Shown: positions 54,061 to 64,000 of the stretch, piece after piece | How the letters are laid out: each line of letters begins with the position of its first letter | Position numbering within the stretch: position 1 is the stretch's first letter | Assembly: GCA_003439945.1 (NCBI GenBank) | Contig: QVRM01001244.1 | Span: 248,001 to 312,000, forward strand | Direction: 5' to 3' | Length of the DNA stretch: 64,000 bases | Source: Dermanyssus gallinae | Lineage: Eukaryota > Arthropoda > Arachnida > Mesostigmata > Dermanyssidae | Translations under genes and position numbers: made by a program | Notes under the pieces: model-generated | Told to the model about the DNA's origin: nothing | What the model saw: the letters and a program-made list of their open reading frames with translations, nothing else | The model's database searches: none

Positions 54061-57000
54061 GGGCTGGGCCTTTTAGACAAGCATTCTGCCCCTGCCGAAC
54101 AGCTCAGGGTAAGAGTCCATCTCATTTGGCGAGTATCTTCCTCGGTGGAGAAGCCCTGGGCTCTAGCATTCTGCATGATCAAAGCGCATGATTAAGGTGT
54201 CGTAAATACGGCATGCCCTTGCATCCAGCACTTACGATGCACGATAACCCGTGATAGGCTAATTTGTCAACGGGCTGGCAACATAAGATTGGTAGGGGGA
54301 GACAAGGTCACAACTGAGACAAAAACCTGCCCCGACCCGGGTCGTCTGGCTGGTTCCACGAGCAAAGCCTCACCTACGTACTTCCTACGAAATTTCCCAG
54401 GGCGTTCACCACTGTTGAACTTTGTGTGAAAAAGTCATCGATTTGCAGGGAAGCTTTCATTTTCTGCTATCATCTGAAAAAATCTGCCACCGAACCCATG
54501 AATGAGGAATGTCTTTGCTATCAGGAAAATTGTCGACTATATAATGACGACATCAAAGGTATGGAAGGAGGCGACAAACTGGTTTGGCGCCATTTGGCGC
54601 TCAAGGTGACCTTGGAAAACTTCAGTAGCAAGAGGTTCAAGTGATACAAGGGTTAAGGCGAGGGGTGAGCACCTGGGCCCTAGGGGTGTCGATTCACCCA
54701 CTAAGACCAGTTTAACTTCGAATTATGTCTCTTGCCCATCTGTAGAAACTACACCGCGGTGCGTGAGAACGAGGGAAATTAGAGAAGACTATTATAGCAG
54801 GTGTTACGGAGACGCCTGTCCCGTGGTTTCGATGTGATATCCTGAGGTCTTAAAGGAGGCATGTAAATAAATAGGGAGCAGACGTTAGCGTGAATCAAGC
54901 AGAGCACGTGTGCTGTATGATCGAGCGACTTCTTTTATCGGGTGGTTTTGGGAATGCATGGTGTAGATGCGTCACCAGCAGCATGCGTGACTAGTGTGGG
55001 ACTCACACACGCACTAAACCAGCTTCCTCCCTGCCCACCCCCAGGTTTGGTGTTACTTGGCTGTTACTGTTGATTAAATGCGCTTCGGAAAAACTTTTCC
55101 GTCGTTGTCCAAAGCGTTTTCAAGAGTAAGCATAACGGCGCCATATATTAGCTCAATAGAAAGCTGCTGCATGTTAAATTTACAACACTGATCCAATCAT
55201 AATGAGGTTCTGGACAGATGAATTTCAAGTATACCGGACGGCCATTTTATTTATAGCTTTAAACTTTCCTATTATTCTATGCAGACTCATTGACTTTTCG
55301 CATCAGCGAAATTGCCTGTTCAATTAATACAGGTTTAACATTGAGGGTTTTCCCTCGCGGTAGACGCCTCTCAGTGATAGAAATACATTTGTAATGCAGA
55401 TCATGTAAGAACATTTACGCAAGTTATTAAATATCGCAATGACGATTGCGCATGACTTACCCGTCTGCCTGTCGATATGCCAAAGTGGGCCGTCTTGTAT
55501 GTGCTTAAGTATTCCATTTGTTAGGACAAACAAATGAGGAAATAGCAAAGGCCTAGATTTCTATTAAGCCAGTTGAAGCTCACGCTCCAAACGGGTCTGT
55601 GTGGTAAGTGGCCTTTATCTTTGATTATACTAAACAATATCAACTCCCGTGACTTCCTTAAAATTAAGCTTTATGATGATCAACGTTTCCCTATAAACCT
55701 TGCACTTTTTTATGTATCCTAATGATGCCAACACTGGGTAGCCCACAATTCGAGATTGCTGCTAAAACACTGATGAACATCATTGGTGGGTCCAGTATCC
55801 TGGTTGGGAACCAGGGAGTTTCTAGAACATCATTGGGCATATCGTAAGGCTCTAGAAATGAGTCTGCTAGATGGGTCTGACCCGCGGCCTACGCGGCAGA
55901 TTCGACTCCGGCCATTACTGACCGAACATGGATAACAAATTAGCGTTATATCGCTAAAACCCGAGACAGAGCCTCAAATTGAATAGGCACTTGCTAGCGT
56001 TTACTTGATGGAGATGTAGTGTGACCTGCAGGTTGACGCTGACGCGGGATATCGATCATATCTGCATGAAAGAGCACCCACATACCCTGACAAATGAAGC
56101 TAAACATCCAGGATTAGAGGGGGTGTGTGTGAATTAATGTGAACCAGCCCGGACAGTTAGCACTTCAGTTGGAACTCCATTGTCGCTCACGTGCATTCCA
56201 AATTTTGTTGTAATTTAAGGGCCAGCTATTGGCAACCGAAACGTGTACGAAGCTCTGAGATATCGCACTATAGGAAAGCCATATGTGATAAGTGAATGGT
56301 GGGACACGATAAAGAAAATTCCAATTAAATCAATGTAGATGTACCTATATATGTAGAAAAGTGCCATTTTACAGGGGAGGCTACGACATTTGCACGACTA
56401 AACGGGAAACTGGGCAAAAAGCGATTTCATGTTGTTAAAGGGGGGAAATTATTCAAGCGGAAAACCGTTATTTACAGAGAATGCCTGTTTCTAAAGCTAT
56501 CGCATTCTAATGAGAGCCACCCCAGTCCATCTACTAATGCCAAACGTATTTGAAAATTTTTGTATACGTTATGTGAGATACGATCTATAACATGCAGCGT
56601 AGAGGTATTCTAGACGGCATCTGTTCCGCTTAATCTTAAGCGATTAAAATTTCAGGGGATAATCGCGTACATTTTAATCGGACGGAGCCAGTTTTTGTTC
56701 CACAGTTTAGCCCGCTTAAACGAACGATTCGGACTGCCTCAGAAAGTAAAGACTCTGAGCTCGAGAGTAATGAAACATTTTATTAGGCATAATTTTATAT
56801 TAAGTTTAATGTAATTTCCACTTATACATTTATATTACACCTTTAAGTATAATTTTATTTTCGTAACTATTAATACGAAATGCAATGTCAACATACAGTG
56901 CGTTTTAACATTTACTTATTCGGTCTACAAATATATATATATATTTAACGATCAGCACGTGAATAGTAATCTAGCACTAAGTGTCATGTTGTACAAAGTT

Positions 57001-58030
57001 AGTTCGTGTATTTACGGTCGCTATTCTTACTTTATTAATCAACCTGTATCAACGGAAATAATACTCGCAGACTCCTACTTATCATCTTGGTCGTCTTTAT
57101 AAGGCAGGGCCTAATTTTTCGATGCTCTTTGCACAGTTCATTACACCAGCGACTGGTGCCCTCGATATAGGAATCAGTATCGTATGCACGCCGCTGCTGC
57201 TGCTGCTGTTGCATCAGCAGAATCGTGTCCAGGTTATGTGTAACTGGTGTATGCAGTTTACAGAATAACGGCCTGTCAAATTTTGCGTCGCGCCATCTCG
57301 TTCGTACAATGCTACTATTTAGATGGAGAAGTCTATTTCACCATAAAGCTTTCGTATCATGAACTTTCACTACGCGGGCCCAGTCTCAGCATCGGCCAAA
57401 GCTAACAGTTCCGATGTACGCTTTCTCTTCTTCAATGTGGTAATGTGTTTGAGAAACACGCTGCTTTATTGTCTGCCACCACAGTATATGTACCAATACC
57501 CGCCAGACTAAAAAGTCAACACTTTGAAATGATCAAAACCAAATGTCAAATGTTATGCGTTTTGTGACTGCTAACCGCTGTATCACTAGGTCCTATAGAA
57601 GGCCCTCAACCTTGTCTCACATCGGCTACGAATAGACAAAGGCGCGAGGTCCTCGCCACAAATGCCCGAAATTTGGACACGTCATGCATCGTAGTCACGT
57701 TACGCACCATTAATGGGGGACAAAATATATATATTTTTAGAGTGCATTGATTGAATTGCTACCTAAACTCATGACAATTCAAAACCTATGCTCAAGTAAC
57801 AGTAGTTTCATTTGTGTTGTTTAAAGGAAAACAAAAATAACCCCCCCCATATAAGTTTGTATAATAATTATGAACATTGAGCCATCGCATGTCTACGAAT
57901 ATGTGTCAACCTTGATGGTTCACAACAAACGGTGCTTCGACGAACATACGCTCGATTCATGGACCTACATTGTACGATGGAAGTCAACTTTTGAGAATAC
58001 ACGCCTAATTGCATCACTAACAAATCATTA
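54061..58030. other. non-coding, no gene seen
   Basis: Only short random frames. Weak resemblance to repeat E at about 54990-55080 ('gtgtgggactcacac', 'cactaaacca') and possibly 54660-54760. A CTG-rich stretch lies at 57193-57210. No exon with convincing splice sites was recognised. Confidence 0.45.
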
Positions 58031-58032
58031 AT

Positions 58033-58034
<2 letters not shown>

Positions 58035-58115
<81 letters not shown>
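58035..58115. repeat. (AT)n microsatellite, long
   Basis: About 80 bp of near-pure AT, one of the longest in the window. Confidence 0.95.
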
Positions 58116-58118
<3 letters not shown>

Positions 58119-58119
58119 T

Positions 58120-60630
58120 AATTATAGACAGATATATACGGGCAGGTAACGGAGACTTATTATAGATGCTGCACGTGTGTATATATGTTCGTGCTGTAAC
58201 TCTGCTTCGTAATACATTCGCAGCATAACATAACCGGAAACAGCTCAATGTTCACGTAACAATCAGAATAGAAAGAAACACGTCTTTCTCTGCAACAAGA
58301 TTTTTACGACCCTATGTGGTTCGGTTTTAGCCAATGAGTGTGTATAAATAGGCCATCGGATGTCGTACTGGAAGCCGACAGACTTGAAGCAGCGTAGCAA
58401 CAGGATGAGCGCCATGAAGAGCTTTAGCTATTTCAGCTGGTCGAAGTCGAATAATTGGTGCAGATTTACGTGGCGGCTTTTGTCCCAAGGACTGAACTAA
58501 ACTCAGCCCTGGATCAGGACCAGCGTGTCGGCTTGCCGTTAGTTGCCAATATAAAGGAGGGCGATTTACTGGAAAGTGTGTCGAGTCTGTGAGAGGCGCG
58601 TCAATCTGCCTTCTAAAATGAGCTCATAGGATCAGGTCATTTGGCTGCAACGATTATGGTCAGTAAGCACCACTATAAGAAGATGTAATGGTGCTTATTA
58701 GTTACTGGAGCAATTCTAAAACAATGAGTGTTAAAGCGTTTTAGTAGTAAAGTAGACATATTGGTTGCCTAGGCAATATCTTCTGTAATAAAAATGCTGC
58801 GTCATTGAACAACATCATCTCAACCACACGATAAGGGCAAAGCCTTTCACAGCTAATAGTCGCCGCAAATAGTATTTAAAGTCTCTTTAAACAAAACGCG
58901 ATTTGTCCTATTATAACTAGCTCATTTGGTTCTAAGTCAGTTGTAGTATTTAACGATTTTACCAGGTAAGTAGCTGGTAACGGTATATGTACATACACTT
59001 GAGATATATGCATATATATATATATATATATATATTGCGGCATTACAAATGTGATCGATTAGAGCTGTGTTAACCATAACTATTCATGCTAATGTACAAT
59101 GGCGATTGCAGTTGCATCAATCGCCAGGCTGCGTCTTCTCTGGTGTCAAGAAGTTACAAAATATAACATACATTATGCTGCACGTTTATACCGCTATGCT
59201 CTACTAGACTGGCTCTTCTCCACCAGTTCCAACTTGACTGATTACTGGCTGTGACGACTGCTGTAAATCTAACAGATAACAGTCAACCAACTGCGGGACC
59301 AACACGAAACAAAAACGGGGAGACCGCATTGTCATGCGCCGGCATGTGCGCCTAAACCGTGTACAGTTTTAATCCAGCCAGCAGCCTTCGGTCCCGTCTC
59401 TAGGTTGCGTAGGCTCTCACTTGCCTACTGCATACATAGTTAACTCAACATGGCCAATGATAATCAGCGCTTTCCTGATGTGGTAAATGGTTTCTGCTTC
59501 GAGTGACGTTCTGATGACGTGGATGAGTTCGTAGGCGAATGCGGAAATCCACACGGACCGCCGTTGATCATGATTGTGAATGGTCGCGTGTTCCACTTTG
59601 CCACGAATAAGAACCACCAGTGTTTGTTGTTTTCGTATCATGCTGGCAGATTTTGTCTTTCTTTGTTCGATCTCACCGGGAGACGTGTTTTTGTTGTTTT
59701 TTTTTTGACAAAAGGAGTCGTATCAAATATGAGATGAATCAAGATAATCTGCTTAGCAGACCCGAGCTTATCATTGGACACACAGTTGTATACCCAAATT
59801 CGACGCGGTTGGTTAACGCAATTAAGCGGCCAGTTTAACTAGCTGACTTACTTGGAAATCAAATTGTTAGAACCTATGGTATCATTAAGAGCTATCGCTA
59901 GTCCAGGTGTATTATACTTCGAGGTACTTGAATAAACTATTCAGGGTTATGACGGTCATTGATAGGCGTTTGTTGCGCATTCACTGTATTGCGGCGCTGC
60001 TTACAGGTGAGACTCCTGCCTACAACAAATATTTATTGCGTATCGCTTGTTCTGACCTAGCAATAAAAAATATCTCGATACAGCACACTTTGTGATGTGC
60101 TCCGCTATTCTTATTGATTTAAAACTGGACGGTTTGCACTTAATTTAGGACTCTGATCATTTCTAGGGCTTGAAATCAATTTGGATAAATCAAATTGAGG
60201 AGGGAGGGCTATTATTATCGATTTGAAACTTGACTGGACGGTTTGCCCTTCACCTAGGACTGCGTAAATTCCAAGAGCTTGAAATCAAATTGGGCAAATC
60301 AAGGGGGACGACGTGGTTAGGTGGTCTCAGGTGAAGAACTGACATCGTATCTAACTTAATTATTGTATGTACAAGCAACCTTACTTCTTAAATCGTTTTT
60401 GGACGATTGATTGCATGGCAATGTGTAGTTCTGTCAAAGGTATCAAACTGTCAAATATTTGCGTTTTTAAGTGGCTATCAGTTGCATTTAGTGTCACGCT
60501 TGTAGAGCAAACACTTCTTCTAACACAATTGCATCATTAGTATACAGCAGCAACGATAAAGTTAACAATTAGCGACTTCATTTAAAATGGGTTCGCTCAA
60601 ATGGTTTCTGTTTTTCTTCTCCACTCTCTC
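58120..60630. other. non-coding, no gene seen
   Basis: AT-rich with (AT)n at about 59009-59034. Frames at 59417-59838 are short, overlap on both strands and show no family resemblance. Confidence 0.45.
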
Positions 60631-60633
60631 GTT

Positions 60634-60636
<3 letters not shown>

Positions 60637-60670
<34 letters not shown>
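60637..60670. repeat. (AT)n microsatellite
   Basis: AT run of about 34 bp. Confidence 0.9.
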
Positions 60671-60671
<1 letters not shown>

Positions 60672-60994
60672 GCGTTTTTGTACAAAATATGGTGGTATCA
60701 TGACACGACTAGGAGTTTGACAATTGCTCTCCTAACTCTCCAACATGGGGATATTGACAACAGTCCCGCTGGTGGTTTCGGTGGTTGTTAGCTAAACCTC
60801 ACTGATTAGCCGCATAGCCGCCTCCGGAGGAATGCGTGGGTGGACGTCTGCGTGGATGTCTGGCTTGACTTGACTGATATGAACGCCTGCCTACCAAGCG
60901 TTGTTAGTAGCTAACTATTAAATGAGCTGTGCTAACAGCTAAATTGATGTGCACAGTTCCTGCTTGACGTTCGAAACTTCATAGGCTTCAGACG

Positions 60995-61052
60995 ACTCTC
61001 TCTCTCTTTCTCTCTCTATATCTTGCGTTATCTCTCTCTCTCTCTCTCTTTC
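60995..61052. repeat. (CT)n-rich tract
   Basis: CT dinucleotide tracts interrupted by a short unique stretch; more CT lies at 61243-61256. Confidence 0.85.
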
Positions 61053-61417
61053 TTAATGCGGTTCAATCATTCATCGAGTCTTGATGTCCGTTTAACATTG
61101 TTGTCGTTGAACTGTAGAAATACATTTTGCAAAAAGGCTCGCCGCGCTCGAACAAATGGCTAGATGCGAACGCCGTCATACTGGTGGTTGTTAGTGGACG
61201 TCTGATGTCTGAGCGGCCGGTTGGATCCTTTCTGAGAGGTTCTGTCTCTCTCTCGTCTGTCTGCCGGTCTCCGTAGCAGTCCGTCTGTACTGTTGGTTAA
61301 ACATCAACATTCCGGCTCAAACGTGGAGTTCAAAAGTGGTCATCTTCGTTGGCATCATCTCTGTGTCAGCTCTCCGTGTCACATTCAAGCAGCTTTCGAT
61401 TCAACGTGCATCATCAA

Positions 61418-61480
61418 TCGGTCATCATCATCATCATTATTATTATCATCATTATCATCATCATCATCATCATCATCAGC

Positions 61481-61513
<33 letters not shown>

Positions 61514-61515
61514 GA
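61418..61515. repeat. (ATC)n(CAA)n compound microsatellite
   Basis: About 18 ATC/ATT units followed by about 12 CAA/CGA units. All three forward frames stay open across it only because of the repeat. Confidence 0.95.
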
Positions 61516-61690
61516 GGTCTACGACAAGAAACATTTCGATGATGTGGTAGTGATCATGTGATATGTGTTGACTACTTTCAAAGGTGGTTGTACTGGCTAA
61601 AAAATACTACGTTTGTCGGCCTGCGGTAGAGTTGCCCGAACACAGCAGTCTCATACGACAATACGGCAGATGATGTTATAATCATAATCA

Positions 61691-61713
61691 TCACCACCAC
61701 CACCACCACCACC
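61691..61713. repeat. (CAC)n microsatellite
   Basis: About seven CAC units just upstream of the 50-bp tandem duplication. Confidence 0.9.
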
Positions 61714-61724
61714 GTAATCATCTT

Positions 61725-61826
61725 CGTTAATCCTGGTTAATTAACGCTAAAGAACACACAACAGTGTTCGTAAGCGTTAATCCTGGTTAATTGACGCTAA
61801 AGAACACACAACAGTGTTCGTAAGCG
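61725..61826. repeat. 50-bp tandem duplication
   Basis: Two head-to-tail copies (61725-61774 and 61775-61824) beginning 'cgttaatcctggttaatt' and ending 'agtgttcgtaag', with a single A/G difference. Each contains 'ttaacgctaaagaacac' or its variant. Confidence 0.95.
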
Positions 61827-61829
61827 ACA

Positions 61830-62169
61830 TAACATAAACATCTGATCTTCTTTAACATCTCGGCTTGTTACAGTACCGGCTTGCAGAAGTCTAATAAGTG
61901 ATACTTTGAACTTTGGATACGACGTGAAGGCGTTAACAGGTAACAAACAGCATTGCTTGCTATGCGACGCACCTGCGCGTCAAAAAAAAGAGTCAAATGG
62001 ATCTCGTTGAACCGTATATGTTAGTACATCATCAACATATAGCGGCATTCGTTCCTTTGCGACCGAACGTCTACTGCTTGCTGTGAGGCAGCAGACAACG
62101 TAAGAAATGGCGCCAATTGCTACGTGGTAACTACAGAGCTATGAAAGCGTCTGTAGTATACACACGCTC

Positions 62170-62200
<31 letters not shown>

Positions 62201-63400
62201 ACGTGTGTTCATTCCTTTGCGTGTAAAGTAGTAGTGAAGTTTACTAACTACTACATGTTCATGTCTTTTTAATTGCCGATGAGAACGTTGAGTCTGGTAC
62301 AAATAAATAGCTTGCAGTAGACTAACAACAGCATGGTTTGCTGGTCAAATAGGATTTCAAACACTGGCAAATGGATAGCCGTTTGTTTGTTTGTTTTTTT
62401 TCCGATCCATTCCATCACTTTTTATGATCCCTAACCACATGCGTTCAGCACTCATACTATTTCAAACCAAAACCTGCAACAAAGTTCAATAATTTCGTAC
62501 ATCATTAGCCACGCTAGAGTGTCTCGTATGGACGACAAGATATGTCCGATCCTGCAAATAAGTACTGGGTATATAGGCCGAAGACCAGAACGACTCTGGG
62601 GTGGTTAGCCGCAACTTCACCAGCAACGTAACACTAACTAGCTTTCGATAGCTGTTCAATCATACTAATGAAGGCATGATTTCAAAACATGCACGAAGGA
62701 TTTTCGGTTTTTGTTTTTTTGTTAGTCTTTTGGTCGGCTGATGAGAGCTATGCCATCGTGTTTGCGTAGTATATTGTATCCTTCAAACTTCGGAGATCGA
62801 CGAGATCATTATCGTCACCACCACCATCATCATTGTGGCGTGACAATCGTGACATTATCTTCCCTCGTTCCCCCGCTCCTTCTTGTGAGTTGTGGCTAGC
62901 GATGATTTAGTCTGCTGTCTGATTAGGCAGATGAGTAGCAAGGCGGTGCACCTAAAAATCACAAGCCAGCATCCAAAGTTTGGTTAAGATCGAAAAAGGA
63001 CGGACACATCCCGTTTGCGTTGTTCCGAGGTTGTAGGGTAATCAGCGGATACGCAAGCGATCGATTCCTTATGATTGCTACGTGCTTAATACTGGGTCGT
63101 ATACTCGTATATAATCGAATTAATTATAATTAAACGAATTGTGCTCCCTAAACCATATGATTGGTCGCGTGTGATTTGTTTTCTGGTTGGCGGAAGAACA
63201 GGAACGAATCTTTTTTTTTTGCATTTGACAAGCAATATCCTGAGCTTACCTGAGCTGATGTGGCGCTTTTCTTCATAATTTTTCCGCTCATAATCAACCG
63301 GCCAAAGCCTTCTTGATGCGCAAACGCGTACCCCGACCTTGTATAAACCAGAAAAAAAAACACTTTTGTTAGGTGTATTATCGGATGTCACATTGGTAAC
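61830..63400. other. non-coding, no gene seen
   Basis: Contains (AT)n at 62173-62200 and several short low-complexity runs. The minus-strand frame at 63086-63436 is short and unrecognised. Confidence 0.45.
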
Positions 63401-63581
63401 TACCAACTTACAACCAAGCCTGCAGGAACGTCTCAAAAAGTGTGATTTCGGATGGGCATGTGTTGGGCCGAGATTGAGCAGCCTGACCTCTCGCGCCGGT
63501 CAGAGTCACCTTAAACATTTTTTAGAAGGTGAAGATTCTCCGTCGCCTGCAGACTTGGAACCGTCGTGAGGCATAACGTCA

Positions 63582-63672
63582 ATGTACCGAAGGGCCGGAC
63601 ATGTGGAAATATCTGGGGTTTCCTGAGCAGCCCTTGTGGCAGCATAGCAGCTGACTCTTAGCGGCACATACA
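63582..63672 (+). repeat. fragment resembling the sequence upstream of SINE C
   Basis: 'ggacatgt', 'atttcc', 'ccttgtggca' and 'tagc' blocks follow the order seen at 7245-7325. Ends at the mariner boundary. Confidence 0.5.
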
Positions 63673-63674
63673 TA

Positions 63675-64000
63675 GTGTGTTCAAAACGTATCGCGACTTT
63701 TGTGTTTTTTCAAAAATTATTCATTTATTCATGAATATCTATTTTGTCCCCTTCAAAGTAATCCCCATGAGATATTATACACTTGTGCCAACGGTTTTTC
63801 CAATCTTCGAAGCACTTCAAAAAACCATATTTTTTAATCTTGTTCAGCTCCTCCTTCGATGCCGTCTTTATCTCGTCAAGCGTAGCGTAACGTCGTCCTT
63901 TCATGGGCCTCTTCAGTTTAGGGAACAAGAAAAAGTCACAGGGGGCCAGTTCTGGGGAATACGGTGGCTGCGGCATCATTAGTGTGTTGTTTTTGGCCAA
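63675..64000 (-). mobile_element. mariner transposon 3' part, well preserved, cut by window edge
   Basis: The minus-strand frame is open for 91 codons to a stop at 63725 and continues past the window. It contains 'YSPELAPCDFFLFPKLKRPM', 'KGRRYATLDEIKTASKEEL' and 'CFEDWKNRWHKCIISHGDYF', i.e. the C-terminal third of a mariner transposase with the third catalytic Asp present. Beyond the stop, 'tgttcaaaacgtatcgcgac' next to a TA at 63673-63674 is a likely terminal inverted repeat end. No lesion is visible in this part, unlike the other two transposase copies. Confidence 0.9.

Noticed and set aside
54426..54644. 72-codon ORF
   Set aside because: No similarity recognised, no splice context, and within the range of random frames for this composition.
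57868..58248. 126-codon minus-strand ORF with long Tyr/Ile run
   Set aside because: Created by an (AT)n tract; no domain or splice context. The same applies to many shorter frames across AT runs.
61293..61561. His/Gln- and Ile/Asn-rich ORFs
   Set aside because: All three frames are open purely because of the (ATC)n(CAA)n microsatellite.
1..64000. CRISPR arrays, operons, bacterial promoters or prophage
   Set aside because: The spliced genes and animal-type transposons show this is eukaryotic DNA. No regularly spaced direct repeats with unique spacers were seen.

Overview
This is eukaryotic nuclear DNA, most likely from an arthropod. Coding sequence is split into short exons with GT..AG introns. 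Dinucleotide and trinucleotide microsatellites are very dense, especially long (AT)n runs, and between the genes lie decayed mariner-type DNA transposons, non-LTR retrotransposons and tRNA-derived SINEs. A chelicerate or mite source would fit but cannot be proved from the sequence. There is no sign of bacterial or plasmid organisation.

Two conserved protein-coding genes can be assembled, both on the + strand. Gene 1 (13852-29001, 13 exons) encodes a TMEM62-type protein: a calcineurin-like metallophosphoesterase domain with all five metal-binding motifs, followed by about six membrane segments. Its sixth exon carries a single-base +1 frameshift in this sequence. Gene 2 (38501-50261, 6 exons) encodes a secreted spondin-2/mindin (M-spondin) type protein: signal peptide, spondin domain, a long basic linker and one thrombospondin type-1 repeat with six cysteines. 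All exon joins are in phase, apart from the frameshift in gene 1.

Layout: 1-13.8 kb is mostly non-coding, with low-complexity GC-rich stretches (2.0-4.0 kb, 7.5-9.8 kb), two candidate orphan exons, a repeated ORF of unknown type, SINEs and two hairpins. 13.8-29.2 kb is gene 1; its introns contain SINEs and a decayed retrotransposon. 29.2-38.4 kb is a transposon graveyard between the genes. 38.5-50.4 kb is gene 2; its fourth intron holds a large antisense retrotransposon and a duplicate of the gene's own 3' end. 50.4-54.1 kb is a nest of a SINE, an R1-like retrotransposon, a mariner and another retrotransposon tail. 54-63.6 kb is almost empty apart from microsatellites and a 50-bp tandem duplication. 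The window ends inside a well-preserved mariner transposase.

The two genes belong to unrelated pathways (a membrane phosphoesterase-like protein and a secreted matrix protein), and nothing suggests they act together. I found no convincing new biological system. The points most worth a second look are the TMEM62 frameshift, the duplicated spondin 3' end, the extra spondin linker exon, the inverted SINE pair in an intron, the long hairpin at 31.6 kb and the unrecognised repeated ORF at 6 kb.
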